Source of the DNA: Lepidurus packardi
Lineage: Eukaryota; Arthropoda; Branchiopoda; Notostraca; Triopsidae
Assembly (NCBI GenBank): GCA_023053545.1
Contig: JAKZAN010000004.1
Coordinates: 12,561,235 to 12,625,234, forward strand
Direction: 5' to 3'
Length of the DNA stretch: 64,000 nt
Positions 1 to 11,280 of this stretch are shown in pieces (position 1 is the stretch's first letter; each line of letters opens with the position of its first letter). The translations under genes were made by a program, and so were the position numbers. The notes below the pieces were generated by a model. It had not been told where the DNA came from and made no database searches. It saw nothing but the letters and a program-made list of their open reading frames with translations.

Positions 1-71
1 TTGGTAACCACCCACCCTGAACCCCCCCGAAACCGTTACTTTGGTGTCTTGCCAAGCACGCGGACTTGTCC

Positions 72-72
<1 letters not shown>

Positions 73-106
<34 letters not shown>
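73..106. repeat. A34 homopolymer tract
   Basis: An uninterrupted run of 34 A in the intron downstream of the MTTP-like exon. It could be the tail of an old retroposed sequence, but no recognisable SINE body precedes it. Confidence 0.9.
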
Positions 107-109
<3 letters not shown>

Positions 110-217
110 CTGTATCTTTCCATTGATTTGAACCCAAAGTACTGTATATAAAACCTTCCATCTTCCAAAAATATAAAAATATATATAAAAAAATGGGAAT
201 AGTAAATAAGAACTTAC

Positions 218-2338
218 TGTAATCTCAAGGAGCTTTTGATCCGGATCTTTTGGATTCTGCCAAATGCTGGCCACCGTGACAAGGGCTGATACTTGGTACC
301 CGACGTCCTTTTTTGCACTTTTGGAGTTGTTGAGCAAGGCCTGCGGCTCGTGCATGAGCACCGTTGTGACGTAATCATACTGTAGCTCGGTTCCCACTTC
401 ATACGCTTGACTGATGGCTGCAATGGAGACAACAACACAAACAATGAAATCCGCGCTCCACATGTTCCCCCGTGGCACGGCAAAATGTGAATGCCCTCAC
501 ACGATAGAGACAAGGGACAACCCCCAAATCAACATAAACATGACAGACACGCACAAACGAGTTTGAACAGCCCAGCCCAATATTAATATTTTGTAGAGTT
601 TTTTTTTAGCAACGCATTTTAGAGACCTCTTAAAGCATACTAGGGTATCTCAAGGTATTTTTTTTCTCCTTTGCACATGAAACGGTACAGATAACAGATA
701 TACAGTACAATAAAAGCGACAAGCGGAAGTTAGACATTGTATAATGTTATTGTACTCAATTGTTACTTTACCTGGCGCTTGATGACACTGGCACGCTTTT
801 TAGGTTAATGAACCATGCAATAAAACAGAAAAAGAAGTTAGTTTGTCAGTTACAAAATGGCTGCCAGATAATTAGTTACGAGTCATAGATACAGGGCACA
901 AATATAGCAGTAGATTACAAAATTATAAATAAATCTTAATAATATACTATAAATTAAGTAATAAATTAGAGATAAACAAACTAGGATAAGAGAGTAGCTA
1001 GAACTATCTTGTGACAAGTAAATAGAGCCAAAAATCTAGTTTCTGGGGATATGTTTCCTTTCATCCTGCCCTGAATAGTAATTAAGTTATGAAAGAAAGA
1101 CTTTCACAAAAATAATGTAACGTGGCTTGCTGACGTCACAAGCGCGTCAGCTGTCCAAGCGCCGGTAAGCCACGCCATGCTTCGCTCGTGACGTCAACAA
1201 TCAAAAGTTGGTATGCCAAGAACGGCTTACCACACAAATTTCATTGTTCTTGTCATAACCTCAGCTACAAGCATCCATCAGAATCTCGTACAAAGCTTGG
1301 CTTGAAAAGCTGAAAGGATATATTATACAAACTTAATTTTTTTATTTATTATACAAATTTTCTCTTTCTTTCACTCTGCGTTTAGCAGTAACTAAGCTAT
1401 TAAAGAAAGACATTTAGAAAAATAACATTACGTGGCTTGCTGACGTCACAGCTCTCAGTTATGCTTAGCACCGCGAGAGCTTCCTGTTCTAAGCATGGGG
1501 AAAATGAGAGTAAATAGTTCGCATGGTAACACGTGCCGGTAAGCCACGCCTTGCTTCGCCCGTGACGTCAACAAAGAAAAGTTTAAACGCCAATAACTCT
1601 TGAACGGCTAACCGCAGAAAATTGAAACAAAATTCACTGTTCTTGGAGTAAACTAAACTATTAGCTTCTATCAAAATTTCCTACATAGTTCGACTTGAAA
1701 AGTTGAAAGAGGAAGACATTTCCAACGTTGAAGGTTGAATTAACCAGCTAAAGTGAGCCTGCGTTGTTATCTGATCTGTTCTTGGGGAGTCTGGCAGACA
1801 CATGTGCTTCCAGTAAAAGAACATGGAAAAGACGGAGGGAGGAAAGGGAGGGTCAAAGAGCTGTGATGATCAAGCGAAACCTTAGTTTCTAGCCAGGGCC
1901 AGACATGACGGCGATAAACTGAGATAATTTGTGTCGCGTTGACTCGACTCAAACGACTCTAACGTTCTTGAAAGCGCTGTACTAAACAAAATTCTTCCAT
2001 CATTTGCAACTGGCCTTACTTCAATCATAACTCAGCAACAAATGGGAATAATTAAGACTGACGGAAGATCCTTCACTGAATATCTCCCCTCGCATTCTTT
2101 TAATCACAATAAGAAAAAAGAAACTAATAAAATGATGGATTGGTCCCTAAATCTCGCTCAGTTTACTTGCAATATTCATTGCCTTTATCCCATACTTGAA
2201 CTGAAATAAATGAAAATAAAATTCATAATAAATAAAATCATAATAAATAAGTTCGTAATAATTCATAAATAAATGTCAGATCAAATTCTTACCTAAGACG
2301 GCTAAGATAACCAGAATGGAGATGCTGGCTTGGCCCAT
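218..2338 (-). CDS. MTTP: Microsomal triglyceride transfer protein-like, first two coding exons (partial)
   Basis: Two exons join in phase: 2338-2293 (start codon plus a hydrophobic leader, MGQASISILVILAVLG) and 417-218. Exon 1 ends with one base of a codon and exon 2 supplies two, giving 82 residues before a gtaagt donor at 217; the rest lies beyond the left edge. Exon 2 reads YDYVTTVLMHEP, then KDVGYQVSALVTVASIWQNP and KLLEIT. This matches the N-terminal beta-barrel start of the large lipid transfer proteins, and best the MTTP branch (human: [20 protein letters not shown]). MTTP loads lipid onto apoB-type lipoproteins in the ER lumen with protein disulfide isomerase, and the leader fits ER entry. 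Vitellogenin or apolipophorin are less likely alternatives because the WxNPxxxDxxL spacing is MTTP-like. The 1.9-kb intron carries a duplicated repeat with CRE palindromes. Confidence 0.78.
1077..1713. repeat. Two diverged copies of a CRE-palindrome element in the MTTP-like intron
   Basis: Copy 1 spans about 1077-1318 and copy 2 about 1386-1713. Both share AAAGAAAGACWTTNA, then CGTGGCTTGCTGACGTCACA, later CCGGTAAGCCACGCC followed by GTGACGTCAACAA, then TTCAYTGTTCTTG and CTTGAAAAGYTGAAAG. GTGGCTTGCTGACGTCAC and GTGACGTCAACAA form a hairpin-prone inverted pair. Each copy carries two full palindromic TGACGTCA sites. The second copy has a longer spacer. It reads as a short non-autonomous repeat; no coding content is seen. 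Confidence 0.7.
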
Positions 2339-4333
2339 GGTTCCGTTAATTAATCCAATTCGCTAAAACACGTCCAGATCTATCTCCTGATCGTCCTGAT
2401 CTATCAGTCACAATAAAAAAGGAGTTTTTGTTTAATTTTGTTTAGTTTAACTAGTTAAAAGTTCCAGAATGAGCGGTTGGAATGCAATAATTCTTGGAGG
2501 GGAAAAAAGGGCCAAGAATCTGGAAGAGAGCTCGAGTTGGGTTTCTGGACTGGGAATGAAATGAAACTAATCTGAAACCAGGCAGTATGGTGTTTGCGCT
2601 TTTAGTTTCGTTTGCTCCGTAAGGGACCTTAAGAAAGAGAGCCAATGGTCAAGGTTCAGGACACTCCAGAACGTCAACTGATAACAGGCACAGTATAGGG
2701 AGAGTTGGACTGTTTGGGAGATTGGGATATTCGGGTAATATACACAAGCTGACGTAGCGGTTTTCTTCCCCGTTGGTAAAGCATACGTTTCATCGTTCCT
2801 GCTGAACTTGGCAGATTTACATGCGAGAATTTCGCACAATCTCTCTGAACCTTGGAAGATAAGACAACCTTGCATTCAGATAAATTACTCAATTTAAGCT
2901 TAAACTTTTGGTTAAATAGTTTCGCGCTTAGTTTCCATACAAAAGACTTGATTCTTCACAACATAATAAAACGATTCAATAGTTAATTGACTGTAATACA
3001 TGAAGTAGTTATTGCAGGGGTTTAAGTAATTAAATAATAATTTAGTAGCTTGTTAAGAATAAAGCACCATTAGGGGGGAGAAGTAACGCAGGAAACCGAC
3101 TTGGGTCAAGCCGTACTTGTAGTTTTAGTCCGGCTTGCCTCCAAGTTGCTCAACACTGAAAAATGATGGGACCGATTAAAGCGAGTGAGACCTGGCCGGG
3201 TTTCTTAGCGTTGCTCCGGCTCTAGGATGGCCTTCGAGACGCTTCACAGCCCAGTCACTCCCGAGAGAAAACGCTCGTTTTTATTCTTTTGTTCCACGTC
3301 CTGTTTGGGACGGTGCAACCCAATCCAATTAAATTGTGTTAGAACTTTCTGCACAAACAATAAACAGATACAATATTACCGTTTTTAGTACATTTTTGGA
3401 ATTTTTTTTTTATTAAAATGTAATGTTTCTGTACTTTACAAGGTACTTTTTATTGTTGACCACCTGCGAGGCAGGCCGGAGTAACGCTACAACTCCGGCC
3501 TGACGCAAGTCGCTTTTCCCGCTACTTTTTTTGGCCCTTGTAGTGCTTGTTAACAGTAACAATGACACCTCAAACTATATTTGTCTATGCCAAACATTGC
3601 TTCACACATGCGGTGACCGGTTTATGTTTAGCCGTTTCAAGGTATCTACAGATCTTTCACACTAGGATCTTTACTTGTCTATGTCCAAACATTGCAGATC
3701 TTTCACACTAGGCTCTTTTTGTTCCCTAGTTTTGTTCGACCCGACTTGGTGTGGTGTCTTAAAGAACGCGGCAGTGGGGATGAAAGCGGGACGATAATGT
3801 GTCGCAACGCGACACAGTTCAGTACTGTGCCGTTGCGAGGCAGGCCGGAGTAACGCTACAACTTCGGCCTGACGCACAGTTCGCGAGTACATTACATTTC
3901 ATTACAAGGAATCGCCAATTCGGGCGTACCTAACTTTCCTTTTATAAGCGACGGTGATATGATAGCTTAGATTGCAGGTATTTTAGCTCTGCGATTTGCT
4001 CCAGCAAGTCAAAACACTGCTTTTTCGTAACATTCGTAACCAACAAATAGCTTCGGGGTGACTGCACGTGCTACTTCTAAGTCACCAAAGTTTAGCCTAT
4101 GAAGGCTGGGCAGCGGCTGCTCAATTGTAAGGTTCAAGGGCGTCGCTAACGTGTTTTTCAAACCGGTTGCAAGGTTTTAACCACAAACCGGTTTAAGGTT
4201 TAGTTTCGGTTATGGTTGCGGCCCACCGCCACTATTCAAGGTAAGTTTAAGAAGACGAGAGCAAGTCGACACAGCTAACGTTCTTGCGCACACAAGTTGA
4301 AGAGTTTAAACCAACTAGAATCCTAAGCGAATA
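2339..4333. other. Intergenic region between divergent genes; promoter and hairpin repeats
   Basis: This lies between the divergent starts of the MTTP-like gene (-) and the glycosyltransferase-like gene (+), so both promoters should be here. No strong TATA box was seen. It holds three hairpin-box repeats (about 3195-3220, 3472-3502 and 3841-3871), the last two being near-perfect palindromes around CCGGAGTAACGCTACAACT. No coding segment is supported. Confidence 0.6.
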
Positions 4334-5612
4334 ATGGCTCGATTTCTTAGGCCGTTTCGTTCGAAAAGTGCCGTTCATGTCCTTTCTATCGTAGCAGCGT
4401 TTTTAACCGTAGTGATTTTCATTCTTGTGCTCACTGATGAGAAGAATTCGTGTTCAGCCTGTGTTCCACAACAAGAGCTCTCTTCTGCTCATAGCAGTGA
4501 CCAACCGCTATGCGACGTCTGGAACGCAAACATACGGGACGCCAATCAGAAAGTCATTGGATATTCATTGTTCGGCGAGAACACGACCCTGGAACAGTAC
4601 ACGCGGTACTTTTTGGTTGTTGAAGACGTGGCGAAGGAAACCGCCACAGTTTACCCAGGTACTGTACATTCATTGTTGTTCCCACATTCCCCACGTTAAC
4701 CGGCTAAGGGAATGCCCTGTCTCATTCTCGAATGATCTTTGACTCGGATAGGTTGGTTTGTGCGAATCTACCATAACCTGAGCAGTACCTCAAGCGCGGA
4801 ATACCAGCACCTGTGTCAAGTCACCTGTCGCTATCCTCACGTGCAACTTTGCAATGTGACGGCGTTGGCACAGCGAATTCCGGCTCCCGATGGCATCGAT
4901 ACCCGGCTCGTTACCTTTAACCCGTCCATGTGGCGGTTCCTACCCATCATCGACCCTTACGTGGAGCTTTTCGTGTCCAGGGATATCGACAATGTGGTTG
5001 TGCCACGCGAAAAAGCAGCCGTCGACGAATGGCTGGCTAGTCCGCGAGGTTTCCACGTCATGCGAGATTACCACACTCATCTCGCGGTCGTCTTGGCGGG
5101 TAAATTGACTCCAAACCTTGAGAAACCCTCTTACTTTCCCCGCTAAAGTTAATTCTTCCATCATAGCCCCAAGTTTACAAAATAAAACAGCTTCCACGAT
5201 CAACTTTAACGATCAAAACTGTTGTAGGGATGTGGGGCGTTAAGCTCGACCAACGAAGAAAACTCTTGCGAACGATTTGGGATAAGTTTTACCGTCTTGG
5301 TCACAACGCGAATCGCAGAACCGACCAAATCTTGCTGGCTAGCGAAGCCTGGCCTTTAATACACCAAGACTCGGTGAGTTTCACACTGGAAAACGTGAAA
5401 TTTCACTAAAATAATCCGTTGAAATCTCTCTGCAGTTCATCCATGACAGCTTCAATTGCGAAGCCAAGCGGATCAATCCGTTTGAGAAAGGACATCCGTT
5501 CCCTACCGAACGCCAATCAAAATTCAACTGGCGAAGGCAACCCGTATTCAAAATGAAACCATGTCCAACATCATGTCGTCCGCCCAATCACCAAGATTGG
5601 ACTTTTTGTTAA
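4334..5612 (+). CDS. Putative type II Golgi glycosyltransferase-like protein (4 exons, 331 aa)
   Basis: Exons are 4334-4658, 4752-5099, 5228-5373 and 5436-5612 (TAA). All phases close, giving 331 residues. A short basic cytoplasmic N-terminus (MARFLRPFRSKSAVH) is followed by a hydrophobic anchor at about residues 15-35, which is type II Golgi topology. The lumenal part has PGWFVRIYHN, then ELFVSRDIDNVVVPREKAAV with a DxD-like RDIDN, then EWLASPRGFHVMRDYHTHLA and LAGMWGVKLD. The order RD-D, REKAAVDEWL, FHxMRDxxxH and GxMWG recurs, from memory, in uncharacterised glycosyltransferase-like proteins of invertebrates, bacteria and large viruses. Donor sugar and acceptor are unknown, and a sugar-transfer role is inference from fold-level resemblance. 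The cysteine-rich C-terminus (KPCPTSCRPPNHQDWTFC) may form disulfides. The start is the first ATG and is followed directly by the anchor. Confidence 0.72.
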
Positions 5613-7500
5613 TTTACGATTGTATGGCCTACCTAGAGATAACTGAAATGAGCTTCATTTAGCCTAATTAGCTATCTTTCCTGGCGTTTTTAATGAAAAG
5701 CAAAGAAGCCGGACAAGCTGCAAAGGATTCAAGTAGAAGTCAGGCCTGTTCATGTTGTGGGATAGAGATAGAAGGACGCCTAACCTAACCCGGTGACGTA
5801 TTTTTTAATAGGGCTTAGGCACTTTCTAATCTCGTTGGCGCTTAACCCACGATCAGAGACTTTGTCACTCGAAATTCTATTGGCCCTTTAAAAGATTTCG
5901 GATCTGGCGTCCTTCTGTCGGGCCTGGCGTCCTTCTGTCGGGGTCCGGCGTCCTTCTGTCGGGGTCCGGCGTCCTTCTGTCGGGCCTGGCGCCCTTGAGT
6001 TGTCCTTCTGTCGGGGTCCGGCGTCCTTCTGTCGGGCCTGGCGTCCTTGAGGCGTCCTTCTGTCGCGTTGCCCATGTTGTGTATTAATTAGTCCAAGAAG
6101 TTTCACTAAATGATCATGTGAAATTCCCCTTACTATTTTTGAAACCCAATGAATGCAACTTGTATGTCGTGAATAAAATCTAAATTCCAAAAAAATTGGC
6201 AATTTTAAAAAGTTTTTTTCATTTTATTAGCTTAAGTTTACACCTAGTTATGTCGTGGTGGGGGCTAAAGCTCCTCAAGAATCTTGTCACGGGAATGGGG
6301 AAAGACAGGCGCGACGCAAAGGAAAGACTCGCGCGCATGGAAAGCGTCGCCGGAATGTTCGCTCGCCACAAAAGTCCTATCAAGATCACTTCGACGGCAG
6401 TTGTTCGAGTCCAAGCCTGGTGTGTACAAGATGTGATTTTAAACTCTGGCTCGCGTTCTTCACCAAGTGACACTTTTTTTACTCTTACTGATCATTCATC
6501 ACACAAGTCGCCTCACAGCCATTACTCTTCATTCCTCCTCCGAATGAATCCTTGTTTCCCGCTTTTAGTATTCGCTTTGTAAAGTGCCAAAAACATGGGA
6601 AAATGTGACAATTCCTCGTTGCTGGAATCCATCAATTGCAAACCTGTTCCAAACTCCACTTCCTGGATGTGATTCCCAGTTTCTTTTGAGGTAAAACTAG
6701 CCAAAACAATCCCTAAACACCACTTCCTTTTCCTTTTCTCTTAAATCGAATTTGCTCTTTCAATTTTGATTTGTTTCAATACCGAAAATCCAAAAATTGA
6801 CTTAAAAAATAGTAAAACTATAGAAAAATAGTCAACGTATAATATTTTTAATTCAATACATAGATAATATTCAAATACAAATAATAAAAAGTAAATAAGA
6901 TGGACACCATAAGAAATTCGAAAAATTGAAACGAATTCTAATGAAACTCATTTAGTCTAATTAGCTGTCTTCACGGATATTCCAAATTGAAATGCGAAGG
7001 AAAGGTTTCGGGTATAAGACTCCCCCCCTTCACGTTGTATATTAGTACCCCGTAAAGGATCAAAAAGTATACGCTAATCAGGAGGTTTTTCGGGGAATTC
7101 TTGTGAATAAGAATTGCAGACAAACTGGGGGAAAAATAGGAGAAAAACGAAGAAGAAGAAGAAGATCGGGATAGTTCCATCTCCTTGTGGAATTTTAGCT
7201 TTGGGGGACCGGAAAAAGACGGGATTATATGGCCGAATACCAAATCCGCTGTTTAGAATCTCTTTGGGGTTTGACTTTTATAGAAACTAGGGATTGACAT
7301 GCCAAAAAGCCCTTTGCCAAAAGGGAAGATTTTCCAGGAAACCCAGAGGATTTAAGATTTCAATAGAAAATGAAGAGATTTTTAAAGAAGAAATGGAAAG
7401 ATGGAAAGAAAATAACGAAAAGGATCAGCTCCTCCCCTTTCCAGGGCAAATTGACTTCCAAGCCCCGCCTCCATTCGCGTAAATGGTACTGGCAGAAATC
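5613..7500. other. Intergenic stretch with one GC-rich unassigned open island
   Basis: Mostly AT-rich. At 6245-6480 a GC-richer island is open in several frames on both strands. One plus-strand frame from 6255 reads MVGAKAPQESCHGNGERQAR and ends WLAFFTK at 6470. I recognise no family and no frame is clearly favoured by codon use. It could be an unplaced exon, a promoter or a repeat remnant, so no gene is called. Confidence 0.35.
5906..6066. repeat. Minisatellite, about 20-bp unit
   Basis: About eight imperfect head-to-tail copies of GGCGTCCTTCTGTCGGG followed by CCT or GTCC, one of them partly scrambled. A single inverted copy of its core (AGAAGGACGCC) lies about 130 bp upstream at 5770, so the array and the single copy could pair. 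Confidence 0.9.
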
Positions 7501-8290
7501 CGCAGTACTTTGTAGAAATTGGCAGGAATAACAGACCTTCATAGAGATACACAGAAGTAAACATAAACGGTGTTGACAGACATAGATACGCTTACAGTAA
7601 TAGGCAGAAATAAGCAGTAATTTGCAGAAATAGGCAGAAATAAGCAGTAATTTGCAGAAATAGGCAGAAATAAGCAGTAATTTGCAGAAATAGGCAGAAA
7701 TAAGCAGTAATTTGCAGAAATAGGCAGAAATAAGCAGTAATTTGCAGAAATAGGCAGAAATAAGCAGTAATTTGCAGAAATACGCAGAAATAGGCCATAT
7801 CCGCTAGGAATACGCTGATATTAGCCGTTGTGCAGAAATGTGCAGAAATATACAGAAGTCAGCACTAGTTTTTCTCACATAAAGGCAGAAATAAGCAGTA
7901 ATTTGCAACAATACGCAGAAATAAGCCATATCCGCCAGGGATACGCTGATATTAGCAATACGCAGACATATCCAGAAGTCAACACTAGTTTTTCTCACAA
8001 AAGGCAGAAATAAGCAGTAATTTGCAACAATACGCAGAAATAAGCCATATCCGCTAGGAATACAATGGTATTAGCCGTTGTGCAGAAATGTGCAGAAATA
8101 TACAGAAGTCAGCACTAGTTTTTCTTACACAAAGGCAGAAATAAGCAGTATTTTGCAGAAATACCCAGACATAAGCAGTTGGGCAGAAACGCACAGAGAC
8201 AAGTGGCTGTGCAGAAATACGCCGAAGTACGCAGAAATAGACAGTTTTGACAGAAATAGGCAGTGCAGAAATTTATAGAAATTATTTTCT
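7500..8290. repeat. GCAGAAAT-rich tandem arrays
   Basis: At 7601-7790 there are six exact copies of a 30-bp unit built from TAGGCAGAAA, TAAGCAGTAA and TTTGCAGAAA, plus a partial seventh. Because 30 is a multiple of three, the minus strand stays open and would read ITAYFCLFLQ repeatedly. From 7791 to about 8180 a longer unit (about 120-130 bp, three imperfect copies) follows, containing GCCATATCCGCTAGGAATAC and AGAAGTCAGCACTAG. The core GCAGAAAT is shared by both and by the array at 11.3-12.0 kb. It looks like satellite DNA rather than a gene. Confidence 0.9.
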
Positions 8291-9140
8291 GATTTCTTTG
8301 CAATCTTTGGAGAGTATTGGGGGGATTCCTATAGGGGAGAGAGACAATTTGGTGGAACTAGTACGAGCGGAAGCCGAAGCTCTCTCATCCGAAGTATTGG
8401 AATACCCAGCAATGCTCTCTGATCGTCATCAAAGTTAATGAGGCACTAACATAGCTCGTATATAAAGTAAAAAAAAAACGAAACTTAATGTCTTTTCGAT
8501 TGGGGTTCAAGAACTCCAGCTTTTTATTTGTTTTACTCTCTTCTACAGCCTAAAAGGAGAACAAGAGAGAGAAAAATTGAGTTCCGAGCTCTTTAAAGGA
8601 CGTTCACGACCGGTATTTGACGACCGTTTGTGTGTATCGAGAGCTCGCGTGTGTGGTTTTTTGATAAGGCGGATACGACTGTGGTGACACTGACGTCATA
8701 GGTACGGTGGCAAGTATAGGGGAACTTTTATTTTAAAATAATGTATTTGGTTCAGTTTTATAAAGTTTAAGCTCTAAAGATTTGAAGATATTTGGATGCC
8801 GATTTTTCAAGGTTAAACTATGCCTTTTATGCTAGACGACTTCCCAAAGCCTAGCGTTAGTTTTGCATGAAGAATGGTGCCAAGAGGAAAATCCAATTAC
8901 ACAATCCCACGGGACGTCAACGTCCTTCTATTACCACGTTCGTTATTGCAGTAAAAGGAAACAAGAAAATAAAATTGGACTAGTGACGGCAGACCCTTCT
9001 TCCTGTTTCCGTTCCCTTTTAGTCCGTCAATTTGTTTGGGGAATTATTTGATTCCAATCACCATAGTTTCCAACTAGTTTACTCTGCGACAAACTAATCG
9101 AAATTGTACTCCCGTCCCATAAGAAGTACCGACCTTTTCT
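8290..9140. other. Unassigned non-repetitive stretch
   Basis: No coding feature can be supported. Short open frames exist (for example near 8330-8437, LVELVRAEAEALSSEV) but have no recognisable domain and no convincing splice context. A TGACGTCA palindrome lies at about 8692. Confidence 0.4.
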
Positions 9141-9149
9141 AGTCAAGAT

Positions 9150-10200
9150 AAGCGGGGACTCGTTGCGTTACTCCGGCCTGTGTCTTTCAATACGGCGCAC
9201 TAAACGCAACCAAGGGAAGTAGGGGTGGGAGCTCCTAAGCCCATGAATTTACTCCTAAGCCGGAACTCGTTACGCTACTCCGGCCTGTTTTTGTGGCATA
9301 GGCGTACTGACTCAACAAAGAAAAATAGAGGTGAAAACGAACAAACTCCACCTTAACCCGGACTCGTTGTCTACTACCGTGTTACTACCGTGCCTGCGTG
9401 TCATGTCACTAAATACGGCGCACTGAGACAACAATGAAAAGTGGGGTTGGGAGCGAACGAATTTACTCCTAAGCCGGAACTCGTTACGCTACTCCGGCCT
9501 GTTCTTGTGGCCTAGGCGTACTGACGCAACAAAGAAAAATGGAGGTGAAAAGGAACAAATTCCACCTTAACCCGGACTCGTTGCGTTACTACCGTAACCT
9601 GCGTGTCACGTCACTAAATACGGCGCACTGAGACAACAATGAAAAGCGGAGTTGGGAGCGAACGAATTTACTCCTAAGCCGGAACTCGTTACGCTACTCC
9701 GGCCTGTTCTTGTGGCCTAGGCGTCCTGACTCAACAATGAAAAATAGAGGTAAAAACGAACAAACTCCACCTTAACCCGGACTCGTTGTCTACTACCGTG
9801 TTACTACCGTGCCTGCGTGTCATGTCACTAAATACGGCGCACTGAGACAACAATGAAAAGTGGAGTTGGGAGCGAACGAATTTACTCCTAACCCGGAAGT
9901 CGTTGCGCTACTCCGGCCTGTTCTTGTGGCAAAGGCGTGCTGACTTAACAAAGAAAAATAGAGGTGAAAACGAACGAACTCACGCTTAACCCGGACTCGC
10001 TGCGTTTACTACCCTACCTGTGTGGGCTCACTGCTGTAACCAAGTAAAGTAGGGTGGGAGCGAACGAAACGCCTAAGCCGGGCTCGTCGCGCTAGCCCGG
10101 CCTGTGCCTTTCGAAAAAAGAAACAGCCTGAAAAGTAGGGGTGAAAACGCATGAATTTTGTTCTTAAGCGGGGACTCGTAGCGTTACTCCGGCTTGTTCT
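9150..10200. repeat. Tandem array of hairpin-box repeat, about 205-215 bp unit
   Basis: Strong hairpin boxes (AAGCCGG...ACTCCGGCCTG) sit at about 9152, 9257, 9473, 9678, 9893, 10075 and 10167. A weaker version (CCCGGACTCGTTG...CTACCGTG) lies between most of them, so each unit of about 210 bp holds two diverged half-units of about 105 bp. Each half-unit continues with a GCGCACTGA or GCGTACTGA segment and a CAACAATGAAAA or CAACAAAGAAAA segment. Units are close in sequence, suggesting recent amplification. No open frame is shared between units. Confidence 0.88.
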
Positions 10201-11280
10201 TCTTTCGCTCCCTCGTTCTTTAGGCACATGAGGTAGTGCCTTAGAGGACAATACAGTACACGTAAGAAATGACATGGTAGATACCTTGAATGACGGCAGA
10301 ATTATGTCTACATTTAAGAGCCCTTCCTTTTCATTCATGCGGAGTTGAATTCCGCGAGTCAACGAGTGCATCCATCATGTATCCTCAGCAGAAAAAAACA
10401 GAAAAAACGACCGTCAATACTTATTCTCCTGGAAGAAAAAGTATTGACAGCACTTGACAAAGACCTATATCTGCCCCTTCCAACCTTTTTCTTTGCAGTA
10501 ATTCCTTATTTCTATTCTTCCATTTCCGGAAGAGGGCTCTAGTATACAATTCTTGCAAGTCTTCGGAATAAAACACACAACTATGCATCATCGGTAGGAC
10601 AACCCAAGTTCACGATAGAAAGAAATAGGCATTCCTGTGAAGTACTCCTCCTCCTATTTCTACGTCTACGGGTGTGGACCGGGGAACGCAATTAAAGGTG
10701 GGCTGGTCCTTAGCAGCATCAAAGTTATTTCACACTCTCCAGCCAACATGGACACGAAGAAGGCGGTAAAGAAGTTATCGCTTTTTGCCTTTGGCTGGGA
10801 CACATATTTCTTCCCTCTTTTTTTTCACGTACGAGCAGAAATCTCTTGCCAGATTCTTACAAGGAAGATCCATCCCATTTTCTCTCCTTGCTGCCTGTCT
10901 TTCAAGGCTAACGCTCAGTGTGATCACCCCTAAACCGCCTTTTACGCACTTTTTTCTTTCCTTTGCAAAGTGCTTCGAACGATGTCAGAAATAACGGGAA
11001 AAAATACGGAGAACGCGAGAGAAAAGGATCTTACGACAACACCGATTTCACGCTCCCAGAAAGCTTAAAATCGACGCCTTTTGTGCCTAATCCTGTCACT
11101 GTCTCTAAAACTCGACAAGGAACGCTACTTGCATCACTTCCGCAGCACTTAAATCGTAAACAATGCTAATTAACTGCCAGATCGATGACCGGCACGATTC
11201 CCCGTTTAAAACTGCCGCAAAGTTTTGCAGAAATGAGCTTAGAATCTTCCTAAATCCTTTTTTTTCTTACGGCTGCCTTA
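10200..11280. other. Unassigned stretch
   Basis: Low-complexity and unique sequence. Open frames of up to about 120 codons are present on both strands but overlap each other, lack recognisable motifs and have no good splice context. No gene is supported. Confidence 0.4.

Noticed and set aside
3472-3502. Rho-independent-style terminator or tRNA arm
   Set aside because: The GC palindrome is not followed by a T-run of the right kind, no cloverleaf or A/B box could be drawn, and the same hairpin recurs as a repeat family.
5842-6202. Repetitive Arg/Asp/Pro protein on the minus strand
   Set aside because: It is the translation of the minisatellite; frames differ between units and no flanking coding sequence supports it.
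7601-7790. CRISPR-like array of 30-bp repeats
   Set aside because: The repeats are contiguous with no unique spacers, and the DNA is from an animal nucleus.
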